Assembly: GCF_000378945.1 (NCBI RefSeq)
Contig: NZ_KB900539.1
Span: 2,933,234-2,997,233, forward strand
Origin: Methyloversatilis universalis EHg5
GTDB lineage: Bacteria; Pseudomonadota; Gammaproteobacteria; Burkholderiales; Rhodocyclaceae
Reading direction: 5' to 3'
DNA: 64,000 nt
This document shows positions 1 to 7,207 of the stretch, piece after piece. A program made the translations under genes and the position numbers. The notes beneath the pieces are model-generated. The model saw only the letters and a program-made list of their open reading frames with translations. It searched no databases and was not told where the DNA came from. Each line of letters opens with the position of its first letter. Positions within the stretch are counted from its first letter, which is position 1.

Positions 1-327
1 TTGTGTGAGCGGATCGCACCGACGCATCCGACGTACCTAAACGACATGCAACGTAGAATTGCGGCTCTTACTCTTCTTTGGAGAGAACAACTGGAAGCTG
101 CCTACGTTGCGGAACCAATCGATAAACTCATCACGTATCATCGCGATTGGCTAATTCAACATTGCCTCAAGGCTGGATATTCTGCGCCAACTGAATCTGA
201 TCTTGTAAAAATGGCATTTACGGGTGCATTTCCGCGAGAGCAAAAAATCAAGATGCTACTGAGAAATTTTCGTTACAAACTTAGAGCCGCACTAAATCGC
301 CGTTCTGGCCGCAGAAGCCAGCAATGA
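1..327 (+). CDS. hypothetical protein, probably 5'-truncated by the window edge
   Basis: The frame is open from the first base of the window, so the TTG there is probably not the true start and the protein is likely longer. The visible 108 residues are helical, rich in Leu, Arg and Lys, and end in a strongly basic tail (RNRRSGRRSQQ-like), which could bind nucleic acid. I recognise no family. Base composition is clearly more AT-rich than in the housekeeping genes further on, as in the other small + strand genes of the first 2.3 kb, which suggests acquired DNA. A 13-bp hairpin follows 28 bases after the stop codon. Confidence 0.5.
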   Translation: MCERIAPTHPTYLNDMQRRIAALTLLWREQLEAAYVAEPIDKLITYHRDWLIQHCLKAGYSAPTESDLVKMAFTGAFPREQKIKMLLRNFRYKLRAALNRRSGRRSQQ

Positions 328-355
328 TTCACACGTGCGACTCAACCCATCACTA

Positions 356-389
356 CACCGGACCTGCGCGAAAAGCCGCAGGTCCGGTG
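356..389. terminator. perfect 13-bp hairpin between two accessory genes
   Basis: The bases CACCGGACCTGCG at 356-368 are exactly complementary to CGCAGGTCCGGTG at 377-389, with an 8-base loop. There is no T-run on either side, so it is not a classical intrinsic terminator. It may still stop or stabilise the transcript of the gene that ends at 327. Confidence 0.45.
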
Positions 390-428
390 AGTTCAAGAAT
401 TAGGCATTAAACAGGTGAGAATATACAC

Positions 429-641
429 ATGATTGCAAATTACATCGATCAAATTATTATGTTTTTTGTTGGAACTTGGGCATCCGGCGTTGCTTACAAA
501 TTCATCCCAGCACCAGGCAAAGATCCTATTGCGAAATTACAGTGGAGAGAGAGGTATTCAAAGCTGCTCAAAACTGCTGGTCCTCTGCTAGTTTTTACAT
601 CCCTAGCGCTTGCGATTGCAAAGTATTTTGGCATTCAATAG
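429..641 (+). CDS. small membrane protein of unknown function
   Basis: The product has 70 residues with two predicted membrane segments, about residues 5-22 and 49-66. They are joined by a charged loop that contains Pro, Lys and Arg (KDPIAKLQWRERYSK). The upstream sequence has a GGTGAGAA-like ribosome site about 8 bases before ATG. The gene is AT-rich compared with the rest of the window. The two-helix layout with a cytoplasmic charged hairpin occurs in phage holins and in many orphan small proteins, but nothing here allows a choice between them. Confidence 0.5.
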   Translation: MIANYIDQIIMFFVGTWASGVAYKFIPAPGKDPIAKLQWRERYSKLLKTAGPLLVFTSLALAIAKYFGIQ

Positions 642-772
642 CAAAACACCTAACACGGCATATATGGACTCCCCCAAAAATCAAGACTGATCGATAGTCT
701 GGTTTTCCCGGGTAGATCACTTGCAGCCGTATATTCGGCATCCGTAGTGGGTTCTGAGCGACCCGTGCCAAC

Positions 773-1099
773 ATGGAATCTGCGCGGGACCGCCAATCGA
801 TAGAAACGACACGCGTGCTGCTGCCGGAAGGGTTATGGGCAACCTGTCTCGTGTTCCGCTGCAAGCAAGACCACACCGAATCGCACACAGAGCGAATGAA
901 GCGGCGCATCGATTCCACTAAGGGCAAACGGATAGTCGCCACGCTCACCACTGTCGAGCCGGTGTTCGACAACCTGCGGCACAACAAGCGGCTCACCCGC
1001 TTCACGTTGCTCGGGCGCACAGAAGTCGATGGGCAGTGGAAGCCGTACTGCCTGGTGCATAAGCTCGAAAAGCTCGGGCACCACGGACACGCGAATTAG
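773..1099 (+). pseudogene. C-terminal remnant of an IS1182-family (DDE) transposase
   Basis: The last 75 residues carry the block typical of the C-terminus of IS1182-type transposases: HTERMKRRIDS, then TVEPVFDNLRHNKRL, RFTLLGR, VDGQWKPYCLVHKLEKL. In complete members this block follows several hundred residues with the DDE catalytic core, which are missing here. The first 25 or so residues of the open frame do not resemble the family, so the true remnant begins near base 845. No matching upstream part and no terminal inverted repeats were seen. The copy is non-functional and marks past transposition next to the accessory genes. Confidence 0.75.
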
Positions 1100-1205
1100 G
1101 TAGGCTGACCGGCGGAATGGCGCCCTCAGCAACGGCGCCCGGCATTAGCCACGGCATAAATAAGTGAGGGGACAACGATGAAGCGAAGATCGGAAGGCTG
1201 AAACG

Positions 1206-1709
1206 ATGATGAACGACTTCGAGCCGGCGCGGGCCGGAAGCAATCGCTTGCCCCGGAACGGGATATTTACAGCGTCGATAGCCGTCATGACAGTATTCCG
1301 CAGTGTTAGGCCTCTAGTTCTTTTCATATCAGCAATCTTTGCCATTGCCGCAGTCGCGTGCACAAAACCTGGATGCCTCGCAATGAGTGCTATCCCCGCA
1401 GGCGCAGACACTGACCTTCGAGAGCATTTAGGCTACCCTCCGAAGAAGGAGGACTGGTCCTTCGACATTTCGCCGGGAGATGCCGGCTGGTCGTACAGAT
1501 TCATGATGTTCGAGGGCGCCGAGCAGTACCTTGGCACAGAGGTTTATGAGTCGCTGCCCGAGCGATTCGCAAAGATTCCGGGCGTTACCCAGGTAGAGCA
1601 AGAGGATCGGGAGTCATACCTAATAAACTCCACTCTGCCGGAGACAGAGCTTGAGGCCCAGCTCTGGACAGTCTTTCAAGCCGCCGCATCTGAAGCGCAT
1701 ACGAATTGA
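1206..1709 (+). CDS. hypothetical lipoprotein-like secreted protein
   Basis: The ATG at 1206 has a GGAAGG ribosome site 8 bases upstream. An in-frame ATG at 1287 would give a more standard signal peptide, so the start is uncertain. From residue 28 there is a basic segment, a hydrophobic stretch and a lipobox-like AVAC, so the product is probably a lipoprotein or is cleaved there. The mature part, about 120 residues, is acidic and soluble, with the motif YPPKKEDWSFDISPGDAGW. I recognise no family. It lies between the transposase remnant and the RusA-like gene, without close spacing to either. Confidence 0.5.
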   Translation: MMNDFEPARAGSNRLPRNGIFTASIAVMTVFRSVRPLVLFISAIFAIAAVACTKPGCLAMSAIPAGADTDLREHLGYPPKKEDWSFDISPGDAGWSYRFMMFEGAEQYLGTEVYESLPERFAKIPGVTQVEQEDRESYLINSTLPETELEAQLWTVFQAAASEAHTN

Positions 1710-1855
1710 CAGCTAAGAATTCAATCGAGAGTGCGGTGCCCGGCAAGCCAGTCAGCACCTCTCATGTCAAACGTCGAGGCTGTAGAAATACTCGCCGTTA
1801 AGGGGACCAGCCGGCGGCCAACCGTTGACATCAAACGATAGAGCGCATCAGACAC

Positions 1856-2266
1856 ATGTATGCATTTGACGATTTGAGCAAATTCATCAAGGTTCTTGAT
1901 CTGACGGTTCCGTGGGCACACTCCTACGCGGACATGCGACCGGGAAAGACAGACCTCGAGCGACGTGAGAACTATCGCGCAGCTGCGGTTCAGATCATTT
2001 GCGCCAAGCCGGATGTCGTGTTCTGGTGGGCGTTTCGCATCAGTGTCACCAAATCCGGTCGCCGTCTTGACGTCGACAACGTCGCGAAGACCATCATTGA
2101 CTCATTCAGCGCGAGCCAGCTCAAGCGAGACGGATCCAAGTACTCTGATCTGGCTCTCTACGCTGATGACACCTTTGACGAAGTCAGAATCCTGCAAGTC
2201 ATTGGAAATCCAAAAGTTAATGTGGATTCGACTCACATCGAGGTGTTCGCATGCATCCAGGAATGA
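1856..2266 (+). CDS. RusA-like Holliday junction resolvase candidate
   Basis: The 136-residue product contains RRLDVDNVAKTIIDSF at about residues 68-83 and, 30 residues after the second Asp, ADDTFDEV. This matches the RusA active-site layout D-x-D-N-x-x-K followed by a further Asp in a DD..V motif (D70, D72, K76 and D91 in the E. coli/phage 82 enzyme). The spacing to the last motif is about 11 residues longer than in RusA. RusA enzymes cut four-way junctions and usually come from lambdoid or other prophages. No other phage gene is visible, so this could be a prophage scrap or a standalone nuclease. The family call rests on motifs only. Confidence 0.55.
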   Translation: MYAFDDLSKFIKVLDLTVPWAHSYADMRPGKTDLERRENYRAAAVQIICAKPDVVFWWAFRISVTKSGRRLDVDNVAKTIIDSFSASQLKRDGSKYSDLALYADDTFDEVRILQVIGNPKVNVDSTHIEVFACIQE

Positions 2267-2363
2267 GTCCGAACCAGTCACTCGGCCAACTCCTGTCGGC
2301 AGGCGGCCGCTTACGGGCTCGGCGTCAATATTGAGTCGTACCCAAGTCACACCAAACCACTCA

Positions 2364-3698
2364 ATGAAACGCCTCCATCTCGCCTTCCTCGCCACCCTGC
2401 TGCTGCCGACCGCGCTCTGGCTCGCGGCCGATACGCTGCTGCCTGATCCATTCACCTATTTCTCGTTCCGCCCGGTGTTCATGCAGTACAGCGGGGTGAT
2501 CGCGATCGCGGTGATGAGTGTGGCCATGCTGCTGGCGCTGCGCCCGAAGTGGCCGGAGCCGTGGCTGGGTGGGCTGGACAAGATGTATCGGCTGCACAAG
2601 TGGCTGGGCATCGCGGCGCTGGTGGTGGCGGTGCTGCACTGGTGGTGGGCGACCGGCACCAAGTGGATGGTGGGCTGGGGCTGGCTGGTGAGGCCGGCGC
2701 GCAAGCCCGGTGGCGGCGAGACGCTGGGCACGGTAGAGGCCTGGCTGCGCAGCCAGCGCGGCGTGGCGGAGTCAGTCGGCGAGTGGGCGTTCTATGCTGC
2801 GGTGGCGCTGATCGTGCTGGCGCTGGTCAAGCGCTTTCCCTACCACTGGTTCGTCAGGACGCACCGATGGATCGCGGTCGCCTATCTGGCGCTGGCCTAT
2901 CACACGGTCGTGCTGACCAAGTGGGCCTACTGGTCGCAGCCGATAGGCTGGCTGCTGGCGGCGCTGCTGATCGGCGGCAGCGTGGCGGCGGTGCTCACGC
3001 TGAGCGGCCGGATAGGCACCGGCCGCAAGGTGCAGGGCCGCATCGTGTCGCTGACCGAATACCCGGCGCTGCAGGTGCTTGAAACCGCCATCGCTCTGGA
3101 CGAGGGCTGGCGCGGCCACGCCCCCGGTCAGTTCGCCTTCGTGACGTCGAACAGCCGGGAAGGCGCACACCCCTATACGATCGCGTCCGCCTGGAATCCG
3201 GCCGAACGCCAGCTGGTGTTCATCACCAAGGCGCTGGGTGACCATACGCGCCGGCTGCGCGAAACGCTGAAGATCGGCATGCCGGTGACGGTGGAAGGGC
3301 CCTACGGCTGTTTCGACTTCGAGGACGCCCAGCCGCGGCAGATCTGGGTGGGCGCGGGCATCGGCATCACGCCCTTCATCGCCCGCATGAAGCAGCGCGC
3401 CAGCGTGCCGGACGCCCGGGTGGTGGATCTGTTTCATCCGACGGCCGATTTCGACCAGACCGCGATCGACCGGCTCACCGCAGACGCGGCAGCGGCCGGC
3501 GTGCGCCTGCACCTGCTGGTCGATGCGCGCGACGGCCGCCTGAATGGCGAGCGCATCCGCGCCGCGGTGCCCGAATGGCAGACCGCCAGCGTCTGGTTCT
3601 GCGGCCCGCCGCGCTTCGGTCAGGCGCTGCGCGATGACTTCGTCGCCCACGGGCTGCCGCCGGATCGTTTCCATCAGGAACTGTTCGAAATGCGCTGA
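2364..3698 (+). CDS. ferric-reductase-like flavocytochrome (membrane heme, FAD and NAD(P)H domains)
   Basis: The start is the ATG at 2364; the longer open frame upstream is out-of-frame shadow of the previous gene. The 444-residue protein has about six membrane helices in residues 3-212. His78/His92 and His167/His180 face each other as likely ligands of two hemes, as in the ferric reductase/NADPH oxidase superfamily. An FAD-binding domain follows (HPYTIAS near residue 270), then a nucleotide-binding domain with WVGAGIGITPF near 328-338 and a C-terminal CGPP motif near residue 410. It should pass electrons from NAD(P)H through FAD and heme across the membrane. The acceptor (iron, oxygen or another protein) is not shown by the sequence. 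No operon partner is visible. Confidence 0.85.
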   Translation: MKRLHLAFLATLLLPTALWLAADTLLPDPFTYFSFRPVFMQYSGVIAIAVMSVAMLLALRPKWPEPWLGGLDKMYRLHKWLGIAALVVAVLHWWWATGTKWMVGWGWLVRPARKPGGGETLGTVEAWLRSQRGVAESVGEWAFYAAVALIVLALVKRFPYHWFVRTHRWIAVAYLALAYHTVVLTKWAYWSQPIGWLLAALLIGGSVAAVLTLSGRIGTGRKVQGRIVSLTEYPALQVLETAIALDEGWRGHAPGQFAFVTSNSREGAHPYTIASAWNPAERQLVFITKALGDHTRRLRETLKIGMPVTVEGPYGCFDFEDAQPRQIWVGAGIGITPFIARMKQRASVPDARVVDLFHPTADFDQTAIDRLTADAAAAGVRLHLLVDARDGRLNGERIRAAVPEWQTASVWFCGPPRFGQALRDDFVAHGLPPDRFHQELFEMR

Positions 3699-3820
3699 GG
3701 GCCGCGCGCCTTGCGGAGGCCGGCCCAGGGTGCGTACCCTCGGACGATCACATTCGCCCTCCCCATACATTTCCGCGCGCTTGCATTTGCAACACGCTGC
3801 AACGCCTCTCCCACAGATGA

Positions 3821-3849
3821 TTGACACACGGGCAGGATGATCCTGCAAT
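3821..3849 (+). promoter_or_regulatory. sigma-70-type promoter for the exported Tyr-rich protein
   Basis: TTGACA at 3821-3826 (perfect -35) lies 17 bases before TGCAAT at 3844-3849 (4 of 6 to the -10 consensus). Transcription would start near 3856. A hairpin (GCACCGT at 3850-3856 with ACGGTGC at 3865-3871) would then lie at the very 5' end of the leader, just before the GGAGAGG ribosome site. Confidence 0.65.
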
Positions 3850-3887
3850 GCACCGTACCGTCGCACGGTGCCGGAGAGGTGATCATC

Positions 3888-4316
3888 ATGAACGGGAAGA
3901 AGGCAGCGGTCGCCCTGGCGTTGGGGCTGGGGCTGCTTGCAACAGGCAGCAGCGCGTGGGCGGACCGGGGCTACCGGTATGGCCATGGCGGCTACCATCG
4001 CGGACATTCGCATGTCGATATCGGCGTGGGCTTCGTGTTCGGGTCGGGTTACCGCCCGTGGTACGGCCCCGGGCCCTATTACTATCCGCCGCCCTACTAC
4101 TACGGGCCGGCCTACTACCCGCCGGTGGTGATCGAGCGCTCGCCGCCGGTGTATGTCGAGCGCGACCCGCAACCGGTGGCGCCGGCGCCGTCGATGTCTC
4201 CCCCGCCGCAGCCGCCCAGCACCTGGTATTACTGCGCGTCCGCCCAGGGCTATTACCCCTATGTGCCGGAATGCCCGGAAGGCTGGCAGAGCGTGGCGGC
4301 GCAGCCGCCGCGATGA
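3888..4316 (+). CDS. exported Tyr/Pro/Gly-rich protein with C-terminal YYC...GW motif
   Basis: The chosen start at 3888 has GGAGAGG 7-8 bases upstream and gives a clean signal peptide cut after SSAWA (about residue 25). The mature protein is short and low in complexity: a Gly/His/Tyr stretch, then a Tyr-Pro-rich part (PYYYPPPYYYGP). The last 35 residues contain WYYCASAQGYYPYV, then Cys and GW. The same closing motif ends the next gene's product. This kind of protein is common in Proteobacteria as a periplasmic or outer-membrane small protein without a known role. A strong sigma-70-type promoter lies at 3821-3849, and the next gene starts 10 bases after the stop, so the two form an operon. Confidence 0.75.
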   Translation: MNGKKAAVALALGLGLLATGSSAWADRGYRYGHGGYHRGHSHVDIGVGFVFGSGYRPWYGPGPYYYPPPYYYGPAYYPPVVIERSPPVYVERDPQPVAPAPSMSPPPQPPSTWYYCASAQGYYPYVPECPEGWQSVAAQPPR

Positions 4317-4326
4317 GGTACGCATC

Positions 4327-5013
4327 ATGAACACCCGTACCACCGCGCTGGCGCTGCTGCCTATCCTGCTGCTGGCAGGCTGCGCCACGACACCCTCCGG
4401 CCCGAGCGTGATGGCGCTGCCGGGCAGCGGCAAGACGTTCGAACAGTTCCGTTACGACGACGCGCTGTGCCGCGACTATGCGCGCGACCAGACCGGCGGC
4501 ACCGACGCCGACGAGGCGGCCACGCGGTCCGGCGTGCGCAGCGCGGCGGTCGGTACCGCGGTCGGCGCCGCAGCCGGTGCGCTGATCGGCGGCCGCGAAG
4601 GTGCTGCCGTGGGCGCCGGCACCGGCCTGCTGGTCGGCGGAGCCGCCGGCAGTGATGCGGCACAGAGCTCGGCACGCGGCACGCAGCGGGGCTACGACCA
4701 GGCGTACATCCAGTGCATGTACGCGAAGGGCCAGCGGGTGCCGACCAACGGCCGCTTCGCCGACAGCACAGCCCGTGCCCCGGCTGCGGTGCCCGCCCAG
4801 GCACCGGCCCTGCCCGGACGGGCGCATGCGCCCTATCCCCCGCCGCCGCCGGGCCATCAGCCGCCGCCCGCCTCGGCACCGCCGGCCAGCGCCCAGTCCG
4901 CAGGCGGCACCTGGTACTACTGCGAATCGGCGCGGGAGTACTACCCCTATGTGCGGACCTGCCGCGATGGATGGCGTGCAGTCGAGGCCAGCCCGCCGCC
5001 GCCGGTGCGCTGA
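4327..5013 (+). CDS. glycine-zipper lipoprotein with C-terminal YYC...GW motif
   Basis: The start at 4327 gives a lipoprotein signal with lipobox LLAGC (Cys at residue 19). Residues about 70-115 hold a glycine-zipper hairpin (AVGTAVGAAAGALIGGREG ... GTGLLVGGAAG), which in related proteins inserts into or spans the outer membrane. A Pro-rich linker follows, then the C-terminal motif WYYCESAREYYPYV, Cys and GW shared with the gene upstream. It is the second gene of the two-gene operon from the promoter at 3821 and ends just before an intrinsic terminator. The function is unknown; envelope stability is the usual guess for glycine-zipper lipoproteins. Confidence 0.75.
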   Translation: MNTRTTALALLPILLLAGCATTPSGPSVMALPGSGKTFEQFRYDDALCRDYARDQTGGTDADEAATRSGVRSAAVGTAVGAAAGALIGGREGAAVGAGTGLLVGGAAGSDAAQSSARGTQRGYDQAYIQCMYAKGQRVPTNGRFADSTARAPAAVPAQAPALPGRAHAPYPPPPPGHQPPPASAPPASAQSAGGTWYYCESAREYYPYVRTCRDGWRAVEASPPPPVR

Positions 5014-5034
5014 AGGATGGCAGCGCGGTAAACG

Positions 5035-5063
5035 AAAAAAGCCGGCCCGAGGGCCGGCTTTTT
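5035..5063. terminator. bidirectional intrinsic terminator
   Basis: GCCGGCC at 5041-5047 pairs with GGCCGGC at 5052-5058 around a 4-base loop, with five T after it and six A before it. It can therefore end the + strand lipoprotein operon and the convergent PEP-CTERM gene on the minus strand. Confidence 0.85.
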
Positions 5064-5080
5064 AATGCTGCAGAGGCCTG

Positions 5081-5674
5081 TCAGCGACGGCGCGCCAGTG
5101 CGCCGACCAGGGCCAGACCGCCCAGCATCAGCGCCCAGGCTTCGGGTTCCGGCACCACGGCCACACCGCTGAAGCTCATTTCCGACACCGAGTAGGCGCC
5201 ATCACCGGCCACCGCGTAGATGCGCGCGTAACGCGCATTGACCGCCGGGAAGTCGATGGTGGACTGGTACTGGATGTGGCTGGCGTCGCTGGAAATGATT
5301 TCGCTGCCGAAATTCGACTGGCCTTCGAAAGCCAGATTGGTGAACAGCGTGTTCCAGCTGCTGCCGTTGGCCGACACCTGCACCTGGTAGAAATCATTGT
5401 GGTCCACGCCGAGCAGCACGTCGGTCAGCGTGTAGAGCTGGCCGAAGTCGAGCGTGAATACCGCGCCGGATGCGCCTTCCTGACCACTCCAGGACACCGA
5501 CTTGAAGGTGTAGGCCGTACCTTCGGGGGCAATGAAGCCATCGGCGAGGATGGACAGGTCGGTGCCGTCGATCGAGTAGCTGCCGGTAGCCGAAGCATTG
5601 ACCGCGGTGATCGGCGAAGCGGCCGACACGGCGCCGGCAAACAGCAGGGCACCTGCAAACATCAGTGATTTCAT
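5081..5674 (-). CDS. PEP-CTERM sorting domain protein with discoidin-like body
   Basis: The start was placed at 5674 (MKSLMFAG...), which gives a signal peptide ending in VSAA; the TTG at 5758 only lengthens it. The C-terminus has the full PEP-CTERM signal: VPEP, a hydrophobic helix (WALMLGGLALVGAL) and a final ARRR. Such proteins are recognised by EpsH-type exosortase and exported with exopolysaccharide or biofilm matrix; the exosortase is not in this window. The body of about 150 residues is beta-rich (VDHNDFYQVQVSANGSSWNTLF, NARYARIYAVAGDG), resembling F5/8-type C (discoidin) carbohydrate-binding folds. The 197-residue length is usual for the group. Confidence 0.85.
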   Translation of the reverse strand: MKSLMFAGALLFAGAVSAASPITAVNASATGSYSIDGTDLSILADGFIAPEGTAYTFKSVSWSGQEGASGAVFTLDFGQLYTLTDVLLGVDHNDFYQVQVSANGSSWNTLFTNLAFEGQSNFGSEIISSDASHIQYQSTIDFPAVNARYARIYAVAGDGAYSVSEMSFSGVAVVPEPEAWALMLGGLALVGALARRR

Positions 5675-5805
5675 CTGGGCATCCTTTGTGAGTGCGTGAT
5701 CCGGCACGACATGAGCAATCCCCGTACCACAAGTGCAAGTCATTGATATTTCGTGCAACGAGCCGAACGCATCATCGGCACTGTCAAGGCGTCCGACAGC
5801 CGTGC

Positions 5806-6327
5806 TCAGCCCATGGAGGCCTCGGGCGGCGCCAGCAGCATCGCCACCGCCTGCGCGGCGATGCCTTCGCCGCGGCCGGTGTAGCCCAGCTTTTCCGAGG
5901 TCTTGCCCTTCACATTGACCGCATGCGGCGGAATGCCGCAGTCGGCGGCGATGTTGGCCACCATCTGCGCCGCGTGCGGCGTGATTTTCGGGCGTTCGCA
6001 GATGACCGTGGCGTCGATGTTGCCGATGCGCCAGCCACCTGCCTGCACCTGCCTGACCGCCTCACGCAGCAGCACCCGGCTGTCGGCGCCGGCGTAGGCC
6101 GCATCGGTGTCCGGAAACAGGCGGCCGATGTCGCCCAGACCGGCGGCGCCAAGCAGCGCGTCGGTGATGGCGTGCAGCAGCACGTCGGCATCGGAGTGGC
6201 CGAGCAGACCTTTCTCGTGCGGAATGTCGACCCCGCCGATGATGCATTTACGGCCCTCGACCAGCTTGTGCACGTCGAAGCCCTGGCCGATGCGGAAAGG
6301 CAGCGGTGTGGCGAACAGCGGATTCAT
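5806..6327 (-). CDS. ispF: 2-C-methyl-D-erythritol 2,4-cyclodiphosphate synthase
   Basis: IspF converts CDP-methylerythritol 2-phosphate to the cyclic diphosphate and CMP in the MEP isoprenoid pathway, in the cytoplasm. The product has GQGFDVHKL near residues 14-22 (metal-binding Asp and His), then [18 protein letters not shown] and the C-terminal [19 protein letters not shown]. The 173 residues are slightly longer than the usual 158-160 because of an N-terminal extension of about 12. The start ATG overlaps the stop of ispD by 4 bases (6324-6327), so the two consecutive pathway enzymes are translationally coupled. Confidence 0.96.
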   Translation of the reverse strand: MNPLFATPLPFRIGQGFDVHKLVEGRKCIIGGVDIPHEKGLLGHSDADVLLHAITDALLGAAGLGDIGRLFPDTDAAYAGADSRVLLREAVRQVQAGGWRIGNIDATVICERPKITPHAAQMVANIAADCGIPPHAVNVKGKTSEKLGYTGRGEGIAAQAVAMLLAPPEASMG

Positions 6328-7019
6328 GCGTCGGTCCCCCGGGTCTGCAGGATCAGTTCGGCCAGTTTCATGTCTTCCGGCCAGGTCACTTTCAGATTGG
6401 CCGCACCGGCGGCCACCAGCCGCGGCCTGAGTCCGGCGGCCTCGATGGCGGAGGCTTCGTCGGTCACGTCGGGGCAGCGGTCCAGCGCGTCGGCCAGCCG
6501 GGCCAGCCGGAACATCTGCGGCGTCTGCGCCTGCCACATGGCGTCACGCGACACGGTCGCCTCGACCCGGTCGGCGCCGTCGGCGCGCTTCAGCGTGTCG
6601 GCCACCTTCTGCGCCAGCAGGCCGCCCACCGGATCGTCGGCAAGCGTGTCGATCAGGGTGTCCAGCATGGCGGCCGACAGACAGGGGCGCGCGGCGTCAT
6701 GCACCAGCACCCAGTCGTCCGGCCGCGCCCAGCCGGCGATTTCCCACAGGCCGTTGCGCACCGAGGCGGCCCGACTGGCGCCGCCGCAATGCACCGGCAT
6801 CAGCTTGGGGCCCAGCGTGGTCCAGTCGAAGCCCTGCCAGTACAGATCCTCAGGCGCCAGCGCGACCACCACCCGGTCGATGCGCGGGTGGCCGCACAGC
6901 GTGGCCAGCGCATGACGGATCAGCGGCTGGCCGGCCAGCGGCAGGTACTGCTTCGGCATCTGCGCACCGAAGCGGCTGCCGCTGCCGGCGGCCGGGACCA
7001 GGGCGATGTGGCGCGGCAT
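6324..7019 (-). CDS. ispD: 2-C-methyl-D-erythritol 4-phosphate cytidylyltransferase
   Basis: IspD couples CTP to methylerythritol 4-phosphate. The N-terminal nucleotide-binding signature [20 protein letters not shown] is at residues 9-28, [10 protein letters not shown] at about 104-113, and the DEASAIEA segment lies near 187. The length, 231 residues, is normal. It is the first gene of the ispD-ispF pair. No clear promoter was found in the 188 bases upstream, which also contain hairpins that may belong to the 3' end of metZ. Confidence 0.96.
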   Translation of the reverse strand: MPRHIALVPAAGSGSRFGAQMPKQYLPLAGQPLIRHALATLCGHPRIDRVVVALAPEDLYWQGFDWTTLGPKLMPVHCGGASRAASVRNGLWEIAGWARPDDWVLVHDAARPCLSAAMLDTLIDTLADDPVGGLLAQKVADTLKRADGADRVEATVSRDAMWQAQTPQMFRLARLADALDRCPDVTDEASAIEAAGLRPRLVAAGAANLKVTWPEDMKLAELILQTRGTDA

Positions 7020-7117
7020 ACGGACTCAACTCCTGCAATGACGCGTTTCGAAGCCGCTCGCCGCCTGCTGGGGTGAGGCAGGGGTTTCGCAGCGCATGCG
7101 CTGCGCCTGGCGAACAG

Positions 7118-7137
7118 ACCGGCTGTGCAAAGCCGGT
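7118..7137 (-). terminator. hairpin downstream of metZ
   Basis: ACCGGCT at 7118-7124 pairs with AGCCGGT at 7131-7137. Just below it, at 7089-7104, is the perfect palindrome GCAGCGCATGCGCTGC. Neither has a T-run, so termination after metZ at this point is possible but not shown. The rest of the interval 7020-7207 contains no gene that I can support. Confidence 0.35.
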
Positions 7138-7207
7138 CCCCGTAAGACAAGCCTTGCAGCGCGATGCGCCGCACCTGACCCATGCAGACACGTTGAGCGT
7201 GGGGGCA

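Noticed and set aside
595-1020. Minus-strand open frame over the transposase remnant
   Set aside because: The plus strand carries the recognisable IS1182 C-terminal motif, so this one is a shadow.
327-1860. Possible integron gene-cassette array with attC sites between the small + strand genes
   Set aside because: Same-strand small genes and an inverted repeat at 356-389 suggested it, but no paired RYYYAAC/GTTRRRY core sites in the right order were found and no integrase is visible.
2772-4433. Long open frame of 553 codons on the minus strand
   Set aside because: It is antisense to the ferric reductase and the exported protein gene, is very rich in Arg, His and Pro, and has no family features; high-GC shadow.
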